Below, piece by piece: positions 27,110 through 35,043 of a DNA stretch of 35,043 nt. The notes beneath the pieces were generated by a model. That model saw nothing but the letters and a program-made list of their open reading frames with translations, ran no database searches and was not told where the DNA came from. Made by a program: the position numbers and the translations under genes. Numbering within the stretch: position 1 is the first letter of the stretch; each line of letters starts with the position of its first letter. This DNA comes from an uncultured Paenibacillaceae bacterium (lineage in GTDB: Bacteria > Bacillota > Bacilli > Paenibacillales > K13): the NCBI GenBank assembly GCA_913056365.1, contig CAJXLT010000022.1, positions 1 through 35,043 on the forward strand, written 5' to 3'.

Positions 27110-27927
27110 TGAGGGAATCCAGAACGATTCTAGGAATGCGTTATGGCATCGTGCTACTGTTCATGGCTCTATATTTGCTGCCGCTTCTCTATTTATTCAA
27201 CGTTTCGATGAAGACGCAGTTCGAATATTTGGCGAATCCATTAGCGATCGCAGAATCGCTGCGCTTCTCTAATTTTGTAGAGGCTTGGAAACTAGGGAAT
27301 TTTGCCCAATACTTGTGGAATAGTGTGCTCTACACCGTGACCTCTACGGCGCTGTCTATGCTGCTTTCACTTATAGCGGCATTCCCGATAGCACGGGGAT
27401 ATGTGAAGTTCAGCAGCTTTTTCTATACGTTCTTTCTCATCTCGATGTTCTTGCCTAATCCGCTCATACCGCAGTTTGCGCTGATGACCGAGCTCGGCTT
27501 GTATAACACTCAAATCGGCTACATTTTGCTGCGTACAACTGGAACGGGTATTGCATTTCTCCTGATCGTCGGTTATATCAAGTCGATCTCGCGAGATTTG
27601 GACGAGGCGGCAGCCATGGACGGCTGCGGGTATATTCGTTATTTATTTACGATTTTGCTGCCGTTGACGAAGTCGGTGTTGGCCACTGGCGTTATCTTGA
27701 CAGCGATCGCAACATGGAATGACATTATTATGCCGGTGATTTATTTGTCCGATCAGAGTTTGGCACCGGTGACCAAAGGCTTGTTCGCGTTCCGCGGACA
27801 ATATTTGAACAATTGGCCGCTGCTTGCTTGCGGCATCATTATCGTGGCGACACCGTTAATTGTGCTGTATGCGTTCCTTCAGAAGTACATTGTGGATGGA
27901 GCACTCGCAGGTGCAGTGAAGTCTTAA
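27109..27927 (+). CDS. Sugar ABC transporter permease (MalG-type)
   Basis: Second CUT1 permease, 272 residues, six hydrophobic segments and EAA loop DEAAAMDG (165-172) followed by LFTILLPLTKS. Translationally coupled to the first permease. No ATPase gene accompanies the pair; in Bacillus such transporters share an MsmX-type ATPase encoded elsewhere, which I infer here. Confidence 0.93.
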   Translation: MRESRTILGMRYGIVLLFMALYLLPLLYLFNVSMKTQFEYLANPLAIAESLRFSNFVEAWKLGNFAQYLWNSVLYTVTSTALSMLLSLIAAFPIARGYVKFSSFFYTFFLISMFLPNPLIPQFALMTELGLYNTQIGYILLRTTGTGIAFLLIVGYIKSISRDLDEAAAMDGCGYIRYLFTILLPLTKSVLATGVILTAIATWNDIIMPVIYLSDQSLAPVTKGLFAFRGQYLNNWPLLACGIIIVATPLIVLYAFLQKYIVDGALAGAVKS

Positions 27928-27990
27928 TAAGGAAAGAAAGTTCTAACATCAGCATATTTGCGGCAAAACTAGAAAGAGAGGTGCCGATAC

Positions 27991-28779
27991 GTGGAGAGCA
28001 AAGCTGCAATTGTAACTGGAGCAAGCAGAGGTATTGGCAAAGGAACAGCATTGAAGCTGGCTGAGAACGGATATGACTTGGTCATTACGCATTTGGACGA
28101 AGCGGATGAAGCGGAGGCCGTCGCCGACGAGATCGCCTCTAAATACGGCAAACGATGCCATATTGTCCAGTGCGACTTGTCCGAAATTGCGTCTGCTCAG
28201 CTCATTGTAGATCAAGCAGTGCAGACATATGGCACGATTCATGTATTAGTCAACAATGCAGGGGTCAGCAAGTTTGAAGCAATGACTAGCATGCCGATGG
28301 ACGATCTTAACTATTTGATGAAACTGAACTTTCGAGCCCCTATGCAGATGATTCAGCTCGTATCTACACATATGATCGAGCGTGGCATAGCTGGCGCACT
28401 TGTGAACATTGCCTCCTCGAGAGCAGAGCGTGCGTATCCAGGAGATGCGATATACGGAGGAATGAAGGCGGCGCTTATAAGAGCGACACAATCGATTGCA
28501 TTGGAGCTAGCCCCTCATGGTATCCGAATTAACAATATTTCGCCGGGCGCTATACAGGTTCGGGATGAGATGCAATCCTTTTACGAAGTGCTGGGGAAGA
28601 AGATACCGTTGGGTCGCGGGGGCGTGCCGAGTGATGTAGGCAGTGCCGTTGTCTGGATTTGCTCGCAAGAAGCTTCCTATATTACGGGTATTAATTTGCG
28701 GGTGGATGGCGGGCTAATCTTACCGGGTATGCCAGAACGGGCGGATGTCCAGCCTGGTGAAGGATGGGGCAAGGTGTAA
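27991..28779 (+). CDS. SDR-family oxidoreductase
   Basis: A classical short-chain dehydrogenase/reductase, 262 residues. Visible: nucleotide-binding TGASRGIG (9-16), NNAG (88-91), catalytic Ser at 142/143, Y155 and K159 in YGGMK, and the C-terminal INLRVDGGL. It starts at GTG 27991, eight bases after AGAGAGGTG. Placed between the transporter and a ManD-type dehydratase, it could interconvert fructuronate and mannonate or oxidise a related sugar acid. The partner is inferred from context; SDR sequences alone do not show it. Confidence 0.88.
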   Translation: MESKAAIVTGASRGIGKGTALKLAENGYDLVITHLDEADEAEAVADEIASKYGKRCHIVQCDLSEIASAQLIVDQAVQTYGTIHVLVNNAGVSKFEAMTSMPMDDLNYLMKLNFRAPMQMIQLVSTHMIERGIAGALVNIASSRAERAYPGDAIYGGMKAALIRATQSIALELAPHGIRINNISPGAIQVRDEMQSFYEVLGKKIPLGRGGVPSDVGSAVVWICSQEASYITGINLRVDGGLILPGMPERADVQPGEGWGKV

Positions 28780-28827
28780 CGAACGTAATCATGTGCACGA
28801 AACGAAAATCACCAGGGAGATGATAAC

Positions 28828-30030
28828 GTGGCAGCTGTGACAATACGAGATGTAAAGACGATTCTAACCGCGCCGGAAGGCATCAATCTAGTCGTTGTTA
28901 AAATAGAAACTTCGGAGCCGGAGTTGTACGGATTGGGCTGTGCAACATTCACACAGCGGCATCGCGCCGTGCAGACGGCTATTGATGAATATATCAAGCC
29001 ATTCCTGATTGGCAAGGATGTCTCCCGTATTGAAGATCTGTGGCAGACTGCGATGGTGAGCGGTTATTGGCGCAACGGACCGATTATGAATAACGCAGTG
29101 TCGGGTATGGATATGGCATTGTGGGACATTAAGGGTAAGATGGCAGGGATGCCTGTCTATCAGCTGCTTGGCGGCAAGTGCCGAGAAGCGGCTGCCGTGT
29201 ACCGGCATGCGGATGGCCGTGATGAGCGGGAAGTCGAGGAGAATGTGCGGGTGTTCATGGAGCAAGGCTACCGGTATATCCGCTGTCAGATGGGGCTGTA
29301 TGGCGGCTTGCATGCGAATCTGGCGAAGCCTGAAGGAGCATTGGATGGCGCCTATTACGACCCTGCCGCTTATGCACGAAGCATTCCGCGCTTATTCGAG
29401 CACATTCGTGGAGCAGTCGGTAATGAGGTCGAGCTGATTCATGATATTCACGAGCGGCTCGTGCCGATTGAAGCGGTGCAGCTGGCTAAGGAGCTGGAGC
29501 GGTATCGACTGTTCTATCTGGAGGATGCGCTGCCGCCGGAGCAGATAGAATGGTACCGTATGATTCGAGCGCAGACGACTACGCCGCTTGCGATGGGCGA
29601 ACTGTTCGTGCATCCACTCGAATGGACACCGTTAATTAGCGAACGGCTGATTGATTTCATACGTGTTCACGTTAGTACAGTAGGCGGTATTACTCCAGCG
29701 AAGAAGCTGGCGGTACTGGGTGAATCGTTCGGTGTACGGACAGCATGGCACGGTCCAGGCGACGTGAGTCCGGTTGGACATGCGGCTAACCTGCATCTGG
29801 ATCTGAACAGTCCGAACTTCGGTATTCAGGAATGGACGCCGTTCGGCGAGGCGACACGCGAAGTATTCGCGGGCTGCCCGGAAGTGCGCAACGGCTATGC
29901 GTATATAGAGGAGAAGCCGGGACTCGGCATCGAGCTGGACGAAGCGAAGGCGGCGAAGTATCCGCCGCATGACAAGCTGCCGGCATGGACGCTTGCACGT
30001 AAGCCGGATGGCACGCCTGCCCGGCCGTAA
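28828..30030 (+). CDS. ManD/RspA-type sugar-acid dehydratase (enolase superfamily)
   Basis: A 400-residue member of the mandelate racemase/muconate lactonising enzyme group, resembling D-mannonate dehydratase ManD, which forms 2-keto-3-deoxygluconate. The metal ligands appear as D206 (in HDIHE, with H208), E232 (LEDALP) and E258 (MGELF). H308 (AWHGPGD) and E335 (QEWTP) complete the site. The N-terminal capping domain has YGLGCAT and YWRNGP. ManD relatives range from efficient mannonate enzymes to ones with almost no activity, so the function is provisional. GTG start at 28828, preceded by AGGGAG. Last gene of the operon; no terminator is obvious. Confidence 0.85.
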   Translation: MAAVTIRDVKTILTAPEGINLVVVKIETSEPELYGLGCATFTQRHRAVQTAIDEYIKPFLIGKDVSRIEDLWQTAMVSGYWRNGPIMNNAVSGMDMALWDIKGKMAGMPVYQLLGGKCREAAAVYRHADGRDEREVEENVRVFMEQGYRYIRCQMGLYGGLHANLAKPEGALDGAYYDPAAYARSIPRLFEHIRGAVGNEVELIHDIHERLVPIEAVQLAKELERYRLFYLEDALPPEQIEWYRMIRAQTTTPLAMGELFVHPLEWTPLISERLIDFIRVHVSTVGGITPAKKLAVLGESFGVRTAWHGPGDVSPVGHAANLHLDLNSPNFGIQEWTPFGEATREVFAGCPEVRNGYAYIEEKPGLGIELDEAKAAKYPPHDKLPAWTLARKPDGTPARP

Positions 30031-30239
30031 AGGCAGCGCTGGTCCTGCTGCTACCTACCTTGAGCCGGGGAGTAAGGGCGGGCAAGAGGCCGGGGTCGGT
30101 ATGGTTGCAACCTTAGAACTTGGAATAGATTGAAGCGGGAGTCGTTGCCTGTATGGCTGCATAGTCGCTGGATGGCGGGAGCAGAATAGACAGGATCTAT
30201 CTCGCTGGATGTCGAGCATCTCGCGATATGGTTCACGTC

Positions 30240-30495
30240 CTAACGGAAATTTGCTTCGCGGGCGTGCTCCCTATTGGCGGCTTGAGCTCGCGGATGCGAT
30301 ACACGCGCTAACGGAAATCACGGACGTTATTTGACCGATCAAGGTCGATTTGAAAACGTAACGGAAGTGAGAGGCGCTAAGAGATGATTTTCGGCTGCGA
30401 ATGACAGGAATCTGAATGATTAAGGTATTCCTGCTTCCGTTAGATTTAGAAAATCGTCGATTCACACCTGTAAGGGTCGCTGATTTCCGTTGCGC
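30240..30495. repeat. Cluster of CTAACGGAA repeats (about 50-bp unit)
   Basis: CTAACGGAA or GTAACGGAA occurs at 30240, 30308 and 30358 (the last two 50 bases apart). Inverted copies (TTCCGTTA, TTTCCGTT) lie near 30434 and 30484. The unit at 30308 resembles one at 34841 over much of its length, including a shared TATTTG. The adjoining 30031-30239 holds nothing I can identify. Confidence 0.6.
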
Positions 30496-30523
30496 GTCTA
30501 GCCCGGCTAAAGATGGTAATGCT

Positions 30524-30562
30524 AAGGGGCTTCCTTGATCGTAATGATCAAGGAAGCCCCTT
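30524..30562. terminator. Strong 17-bp hairpin, possible terminator
   Basis: Perfect arms AAGGGGCTTCCTTGATC (30524-30540) and GATCAAGGAAGCCCCTT (30546-30562) around GTAAT. The T-rich tail is weak (GTTTG on the plus strand), so its role is uncertain. On the minus strand it lies just past a tRNA-like remnant. Confidence 0.45.
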
Positions 30563-30567
30563 GTTTG

Positions 30568-30606
30568 TCGTATCGAGACGACAGGATTTGAACCTACGAT
30601 CCGAGA
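30568..30606 (-). pseudogene. tRNA 3'-end-like remnant
   Basis: On the minus strand the sequence reads as a T-arm and acceptor tail: GTAGG-TTCAAAT-CCTGT followed by CGTCTCGA. I find no matching 5' acceptor, D-arm or anticodon arm upstream, so it is at most a fragment of a tRNA gene. It lies on the 3' side of the intact tRNA-Arg. Confidence 0.4.
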
Positions 30607-30712
30607 GCCAGTTTTTGAACGGTATTGGGGGAGCCCATAGTACAGACGAGCCCAGATTCGTGTGCGGCTTCCTAGGCGTCCTGAAAACTGCTGGAGGTTG
30701 TTTCCACACGAC

Positions 30713-30740
30713 AAAAAAGTCGTCTAAGATTAGACGACTA
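30713..30740 (-). terminator. tRNA-Arg terminator
   Basis: On the minus strand AGTCGTCTA and TAGACGACT form a nine-pair stem with loop ATCT, followed by a run of T (A run 30713-30718 on the plus strand). Confidence 0.88.
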
Positions 30741-30756
30741 GATGAACGGTACCTAA

Positions 30757-30830
30757 CGACCCCGAGAGGATTCGAACCTCCGACACCTTCTTTAGGAGAG
30801 AAGTGCTCTATCCAGCTGAGCTACGGGGTC
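30757..30830 (-). tRNA. tRNA-Arg (anticodon CCU)
   Basis: A 74-nt tRNA, including the discriminator base, with acceptor GACCCCG/CGGGGTC. The anticodon stem CTTCT/AGAAG encloses CTCCTAA, giving anticodon CCT (reads AGG). T-arm GGAGG-TTCGAAT-CCTCT is present. CCA is not encoded. An extended -10 (TGCTATAAT, -10 at 30943-30938 on the minus strand) lies about 110 bases upstream. Confidence 0.95.
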
Positions 30831-30937
30831 ATGTATGAAACAATTCAATGTACGGACATATTCTGCCTCACATACCGAATCGAAGAATGGACTTCCTAAA
30901 CCCACAATGACTATCATTGCGGCAAGCGGCATTAACG

Positions 30938-30943
30938 ATTATA
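30938..30943 (-). promoter_or_regulatory. -10 box of the tRNA-Arg promoter
   Basis: Minus-strand TTGCTATAAT is an extended -10 element after a T-rich spacer. The best -35 is a poor TTTTCT. It implies a leader of roughly 100 bases before the tRNA. Confidence 0.45.
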
Positions 30944-31278
30944 GCAAAAAAAAGTACAGGAGAAAAGAAGCTGCTGCTCAATAGATGGGAAAATCGCTGA
31001 AACCCCTGTCTGCACAAGGTGTTTCGTCGATTAAACCGACAATAGAGGAAACTGTCGAAAGCTTGCATTCGAGAGGATATGGGAGGACCTCGGACGAAAA
31101 AGGAGGCTCATATGGGTAATCGCTGATGTGGTAACAACAGGCAATATTATCGGAAGTGAGTCATAGATATCAAGGATGACCCCCTCCTGAGATCGTGTTA
31201 CGATAATTGTCAGGCATAGGATATAAGGAAACATTATGGTTGAGTGTGTGATTCAAAACATGAGAAGTTGTTTATATA

Positions 31279-31319
31279 TATAATGTTTTGGTCGTGGCGA
31301 CCGCCCGAGTATTTATAAT
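31279..31319 (+). promoter_or_regulatory. Putative ect promoter region with a dyad
   Basis: Two TATAAT boxes (31279-31284 and 31314-31319) flank a GC-rich inverted repeat GGTCG-TGG-CGACC (31290-31302). TTGGTC (31289-31294) could be a -35 for the second box but the spacing is 19. The remaining gene-free DNA (30950-31444) holds no coding region I can support. Confidence 0.35.
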
Positions 31320-31444
31320 TACACTTTATAAATCAAGTAAATGATATACATAGGCGCAAGCGATTCAACGATTATGGGAATAATAAAATCATGCATTCGC
31401 GATGCCTCACATTATTCTTGTAAGCATTTAAGGGAGGTGAAATT

Positions 31445-31951
31445 TTGCAAACCACTGAAGGCAAACTGGTGTATAGGAAGCCAACAGCCGAAGACGGCGG
31501 GAAGGTATGGCAACTTGTCAAAGACACGAAGGTGCTGGACTTGAACTCGGCTTATAGCTACATCATGTTTTGCGACTATTTTGCGGATACATGTGTGGTC
31601 GCGGAAAGCGATGGCGAGATCGTTGGATTTGTTTCCGCCTTTTGTCCGCCAGAGAACGCGGCAACGCTGTTCGTCTGGCAGGTTGCAGTCGATTCATCTC
31701 AAAGAGGCAAAGGCGTAGCAACAGAGCTGCTTAGTTCGCTGATGAAGCGGGAAGAATGTAAACAAGTACGTACGGTTGAGCTGACTATCTCACCGTCTAA
31801 CAAGGCTTCTCAAGCGTTGTTCGCGCGATTGGCACGCGAGCTGAATGCTGAGATTAACGTTCATTCTGGGTATGCCGCATCGCTATTTCCTGGAGGGGGC
31901 CACGAGGACGAGGACATATACAGAATTGGTCCGATCCCTTCCGCAAAATAA
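31445..31951 (+). CDS. ectA: L-2,4-diaminobutyrate acetyltransferase
   Basis: Acetylates diaminobutyrate at N-gamma with acetyl-CoA, the second step of ectoine synthesis. A 168-residue GNAT-fold enzyme: acetyl-CoA loop QRGKGVATEL, strand VWQVAVD before it, and the EctA-typical N-terminus RKPTAEDGGKVWQLV and VLDLNSAYSYIMFCDYF. GGGAGGTG lies six bases before the TTG start. First gene of ectABCD; in halophilic bacteria such operons respond to osmotic stress. Confidence 0.96.
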   Translation: MQTTEGKLVYRKPTAEDGGKVWQLVKDTKVLDLNSAYSYIMFCDYFADTCVVAESDGEIVGFVSAFCPPENAATLFVWQVAVDSSQRGKGVATELLSSLMKREECKQVRTVELTISPSNKASQALFARLARELNAEINVHSGYAASLFPGGGHEDEDIYRIGPIPSAK

Positions 31952-31975
31952 ATTTTATGGAGGAATTATTTTATC

Positions 31976-33271
31976 ATGACAAATACTAACGTGATGGAAA
32001 AACCGCAAACTATTGAGCTGTTCGAGGAGCTCGAATCCCAAGTTCGCAGTTATATCCGCAGCTTCCCGACGGTTTTTACCAAAGCGAAAGGATACCGGTT
32101 GTGGGATGACGCCGGGAAGGAATATATTGATTTTTTTGCAGGAGCAGGCTCTCTTAACTACGGACATAACCACCCTGTGCTGAAGCAGAAGGTGATTGAC
32201 TATATGATGGAAGACGGAGTCGTACACAGCCTCGATATGGCAACAAAGGCGAAGGCTGACTTCCTTCAACGGTTTGTTGATGTCATTCTGAAGCCGCGCG
32301 GTATGAACCATAAGGTCATGTTTCCGGGACCTACCGGCACGAACTCCGTAGAGGCAGCTTTGAAGATTGCGCGAAAAACCACCGGCCGTGACACGATTAT
32401 GTGCTTCACTAACGCGTTCCACGGTATGACAATGGGCTCGCTGTCGATTACGGGTAACGCCATGAAGCGTGAAGGCGCAGGTGTTGCGCTACACAACAGC
32501 GTATTCATGCCGTACGATGGATATTTCGGTGAAGATGTGGACACGGTCGAATATGTAGAAGCTATGCTGCAGGATAACGGCAGTGGTGTAGATAAGCCGG
32601 CAGCCATTATTCTTGAGACTGTTCAAGGCGAAGGCGGCATTAATGTTTCCAGCTTTGAGTGGATGAAGCGGATTGAAGAGCTTTGCCGCCGTCATGACAT
32701 CTTGCTGATTGTCGACGATGTGCAGATGGGTTGCGGGCGGACAGGTACATTCTTCAGCTTCGAGAAGGCGGGGATTGAGCCGGATATCATCTGCTTGTCC
32801 AAGTCAATCGGCGGATTCGGCTTGCCGTTCGCGCTCACATTGCTCCGTCCGGAGCTCGATATATGGAAGCCGGGCGAGCATAACGGAACGTTCCGCGGTA
32901 ATAACTTAAGCTTCGTTGCTGCAACCGAAGCGTTGAACTTCTGGGCCGATACGAAGCTGACTGAGAAGATCGAGCGCCAAGCTGAACAAATTCAAGAAGC
33001 GCTTGAAGATGCAGTGAAGGCTTATCCGAAGCTGAAGGGCTCAGCACGGGGCCGCGGCTTTATCCAAGGTATCGCCTTTGAAGTCGAAGGAGTGGCCGAT
33101 CAGATTTCCACAGAAGCGTTCAAGCGCGGTTTGATCTTGGAAACCTCCGGTGTAGAAAGCCAGGTGCTGAAAGTCATGCCGCCACTGACTATTGATGACA
33201 AAGGACTGAATGAAGGCCTGGAGCTGCTTCGTCAAAGTGTAAGAGCTGTGCATGATCAATTGGAAGGCTAA
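31976..33271 (+). CDS. ectB: Diaminobutyrate-2-oxoglutarate transaminase
   Basis: Makes L-2,4-diaminobutyrate from aspartate semialdehyde with glutamate as amino donor, the first step of ectoine synthesis. A 431-residue class III (PLP fold type I) aminotransferase: [14 protein letters not shown] (118-131), D247 in LIVDDVQMG and the PLP lysine K276 in [13 protein letters not shown] precedes ATG 31976, 24 bases after ectA. Confidence 0.97.
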   Translation: MTNTNVMEKPQTIELFEELESQVRSYIRSFPTVFTKAKGYRLWDDAGKEYIDFFAGAGSLNYGHNHPVLKQKVIDYMMEDGVVHSLDMATKAKADFLQRFVDVILKPRGMNHKVMFPGPTGTNSVEAALKIARKTTGRDTIMCFTNAFHGMTMGSLSITGNAMKREGAGVALHNSVFMPYDGYFGEDVDTVEYVEAMLQDNGSGVDKPAAIILETVQGEGGINVSSFEWMKRIEELCRRHDILLIVDDVQMGCGRTGTFFSFEKAGIEPDIICLSKSIGGFGLPFALTLLRPELDIWKPGEHNGTFRGNNLSFVAATEALNFWADTKLTEKIERQAEQIQEALEDAVKAYPKLKGSARGRGFIQGIAFEVEGVADQISTEAFKRGLILETSGVESQVLKVMPPLTIDDKGLNEGLELLRQSVRAVHDQLEG

Positions 33272-33307
33272 GAAACAGCTTGAACGATTAGACTAAGAGC
33301 TGTGATT

Positions 33308-33357
33308 CGATCCGATCCCCTGTTGGCAGCCTAATGCTCCGACTGGGAGTCGGATCG
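33308..33357 (+). other. Hairpin between ectB and ectC
   Basis: CGATCCGA (33308-33315) and TCGGATCG (33350-33357) form an eight-pair stem, extendable by CCC/GGG across a small bulge. There is no T run, so processing or attenuation is more likely than full termination. Confidence 0.5.
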
Positions 33358-33403
33358 ATCCTGTTGCGCGCATAGACCAAATAACGGAAGGGAGCATCTC
33401 AAC

Positions 33404-33826
33404 ATGATAGTCAAACAACTAGATGATTTAATCGGTACGGAGGCAGATGTAGATACGGAAACATGGAACAGCCGCAGGCTGCTTCTGGCTAAGGATAAAT
33501 TGGGTTATTCTCTGCATGATACGATCATCAAAGCAGGAACAGAAACGTACATTTGGTATAAGAACCATGTGGAATCCGTGTACTGTGTTCAGGGCAAGGG
33601 CGAGATCGAGGATCTCGACAACGGCAAGACATACCCGATTAAGGACGGTACTCTATATGTCTTGAACGGGCATGAGAAGCACTATTTGCGGGCGGAGGAA
33701 GACTTACGCATGATCTGTGTGTTCAATCCTCCCGTTACCGGCAAGGAAGTGCACGATGAGAATGGTGTCTATCCATTAATCGTTGAGGATGATGAGGAGC
33801 AAGCTAACCCGATTGCGGCCAAGTGA
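33404..33826 (+). CDS. ectC: L-ectoine synthase
   Basis: Closes N-gamma-acetyl-diaminobutyrate to ectoine, releasing water. A 140-residue cupin enzyme. E57, Y85 and H93 fall at the iron-ligand positions that I recall for Paenibacillus lautus EctC, with identical numbering. The N-terminus MIVKQLDDLIGTEADVDTE and the FNPPVTGKEVHDE segment are typical. GGAAGGGAG precedes ATG 33404. The 132-base gap after ectB holds a hairpin. The acidic C-terminus (EDDEEQ) is common in EctC. Confidence 0.97.
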   Translation: MIVKQLDDLIGTEADVDTETWNSRRLLLAKDKLGYSLHDTIIKAGTETYIWYKNHVESVYCVQGKGEIEDLDNGKTYPIKDGTLYVLNGHEKHYLRAEEDLRMICVFNPPVTGKEVHDENGVYPLIVEDDEEQANPIAAK

Positions 33827-33871
33827 ACAAGTTAACCCTTTCCATATATAAATAGATAAGGAGCTGATCAC

Positions 33872-34762
33872 GTGGGTACCACGCAAACGACCAAAGACAT
33901 GTATCCTTCGCGGGTGAAATCCCGCCCTGAGATATTGGAGAGGCAGGACCCTGTGCTGCACACAGACGGCACTAGCGGACCTCTCGCGAAGGAGCAAGCA
34001 GCGTTTTACCGGGATAACGGGTATTTGTACTTGGAGGAGTTCTTCACTCCGGAGGAGACCGAGAAGCTGCGCAAGGAGCTGAAGTCGATCTGGGAGGAAG
34101 GCTCGCATGCGAATCGTCCGGAAGTGATTCGTGAGCCGAGCAGCAACACGGTCCGATCCGTCTTTGCCGTACATCGGGATAATGCGGTGTTCCAAGCATT
34201 GGCGAAGTCGGATAAGCTGCGCGATATCGTCCGTCAGATGCTAGGCAGTGACGTGTACATTCATCAGTCGCGCATTAACTTCAAGCCCGGATTTACTGGC
34301 AAAGAGTTTTACTGGCATTCGGACTTCGAGACTTGGCATGTAGAGGACGGCATGCCCCGTATGCGGGCATTGAGCTGCTCTATTGCGCTTGAAGACAACT
34401 TCCATTATAACGGACCGCTTATGGTGATTCCCGGATCACAGAATCATTATGTCGCCTGTGTAGGGGAGACGCCGGATGAGAACTACAAGAATTCCTTGCG
34501 TAAGCAGGAATATGGCACGCCGGACGATGAGAGCATGAAGTGGCTAGTGGAGCAAGGCGGTATTGATACGCCTACGGGCAAGAAAGGCTCGGTACTGTTC
34601 TTCGACTGCAACATTATGCATGGCTCCAATAGCAATATCTCGCCATTCCCTCGCAGCAATGTGTTTTTCGTCTTCAACAGTGTGGACAACCAACTCGTGG
34701 AGCCATTCTCGGGCAAGAAGCCTCGTCCGGAATATATTGCTCACCGGGACACGATCATTTAA
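33872..34762 (+). CDS. ectD: Ectoine 5-hydroxylase
   Basis: Fe(II)- and 2-oxoglutarate-dependent dioxygenase that turns ectoine into 5-hydroxyectoine. The 296-residue protein has the iron triad H149, D151 (WHSDFETWH) and H250 (CNIMHGSNSN), and R261 for 2-oxoglutarate. The FYWHSDFETWHVEDGMP region is the EctD signature. It starts at GTG 33872 with AAGGAG upstream, 45 bases after ectC. Its presence means the host probably accumulates hydroxyectoine. Confidence 0.96.
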   Translation: MGTTQTTKDMYPSRVKSRPEILERQDPVLHTDGTSGPLAKEQAAFYRDNGYLYLEEFFTPEETEKLRKELKSIWEEGSHANRPEVIREPSSNTVRSVFAVHRDNAVFQALAKSDKLRDIVRQMLGSDVYIHQSRINFKPGFTGKEFYWHSDFETWHVEDGMPRMRALSCSIALEDNFHYNGPLMVIPGSQNHYVACVGETPDENYKNSLRKQEYGTPDDESMKWLVEQGGIDTPTGKKGSVLFFDCNIMHGSNSNISPFPRSNVFFVFNSVDNQLVEPFSGKKPRPEYIAHRDTII

Positions 34763-34783
34763 CTCCATTGTTATGTACTTGCA

Positions 34784-34818
34784 GACTGACCGAGCTACAA
34801 CTCGGCCAGTCTTTTTTT
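34784..34818 (+). terminator. Terminator of ectABCD
   Basis: GACTGACCGAG and CTCGGCCAGTC pair with one mismatch around CTACAA and are followed by seven T. Confidence 0.9.
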
Positions 34819-34840
34819 GGTTCGGCCATACGTTCTAATT

Positions 34841-34922
34841 CTAACGGAAATTGAATTCCGCTATTTGGCTATTATTGACCATTTCGCCATCTAACGGAAC
34901 TCACAACACTTTATGCAGGAAC
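34841..34922. repeat. Two CTAACGGAA repeats and a TGCAGGAA motif
   Basis: CTAACGGAA at 34841 and 34891, exactly 50 bases apart, belongs to the family seen near 30240-30495. TGCAGGAA at 34915-34922 matches the core of the array before guaB. The rest to the window end shows no gene. Confidence 0.55.
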
Positions 34923-35043
34923 AATCCCCCTGTCTATCCTCTTTTTCACCAAATAAGGTATCTCGGCGGCAGTGTCAATAAGTTTGTGTATTCAACTTTA
35001 GGTAGGGTACATGGAATTGTATAGTGGTGGGCGTGCCCAAGCG

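Noticed and set aside
30271..30714. 147-residue minus-strand reading frame
   Set aside because: It runs through repeats, a hairpin and a tRNA-like remnant, with no ribosome site or recognisable domain.
30513..30899. 128-residue plus-strand reading frame
   Set aside because: It crosses the antisense of tRNA-Arg and its terminator; the RGFEPPTPS-like segment is a tRNA artefact.
31341..31544. 67-residue reading frame before ectA
   Set aside because: It overlaps ectA in another frame, has no ribosome site and no family features.

Overview
The window looks like a low-to-medium GC, spore-forming Bacillota chromosome, most likely Paenibacillus or a close relative. The evidence is: the guaB-dacA-pdxS-pdxT-serS-tRNA-Ser order known from the origin-proximal region of Bacillus; a small acid-soluble spore protein gene (sspP); strong AGGAGG-type ribosome sites with GTG and TTG starts; and an ectABCD cluster whose EctC carries E57, Y85 and H93, the iron-ligand positions I recall for Paenibacillus lautus EctC. 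The genus is an inference; I could run no search.

Layout. (1) 1-660: the end of an upstream unit (a UUCG-loop terminator), then non-coding DNA with an in-phase, degenerate 42-bp tandem repeat. (2) 661-7001: housekeeping genes guaB, dacA, pdxS-pdxT-serS and tRNA-Ser(UGA), followed by decayed inverted and direct copies of the tRNA 3' end. (3) 7041-16135: a pentose-type catabolic locus with a DeoC-like aldolase, a GntR/UTRA regulator, a divergent xylose-isomerase-like TIM-barrel protein, and an operon of a two-domain ferritin-like protein plus rbsK-rbsA-rbsC-rbsB-rbsD. Each of its four promoters is followed at once by a variant of the same roughly 20-bp element, so I read the locus as one GntR regulon. 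(4) 16197-20614: a small unknown protein, sspP, a DUF421 membrane protein, an LCP-family protein (minus), a lipoprotein and an alpha/beta hydrolase (minus). (5) 20720-23226: a tightly coupled set of a divergent Lgt-fold protein, a multi-cluster radical SAM protein resembling the Tes/MJ0619 (tetraether synthase/class D) group, and a small membrane protein. (6) 23294-30030: a LacI regulator (minus) divergent from a CUT1 sugar ABC transporter, an SDR oxidoreductase and a ManD-type sugar-acid dehydratase, probably for uronate or aldonate use. (7) 30031-31444: non-coding DNA with roughly 50-bp CTAACGGAA repeats, a tRNA-like remnant and tRNA-Arg(CCU). (8) 31445-34818: ectABCD for ectoine and 5-hydroxyectoine. 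(9) The tail to 35043 has no gene and carries both dispersed repeat types again.

Best candidates for undescribed biology are the Lgt-like/radical SAM/membrane-protein set, where the Lgt homologue has lost several canonical catalytic residues beside a putative lipid-tail radical enzyme, and the duplicated ferritin-like diiron protein heading a ribose-type operon under a shared operator.
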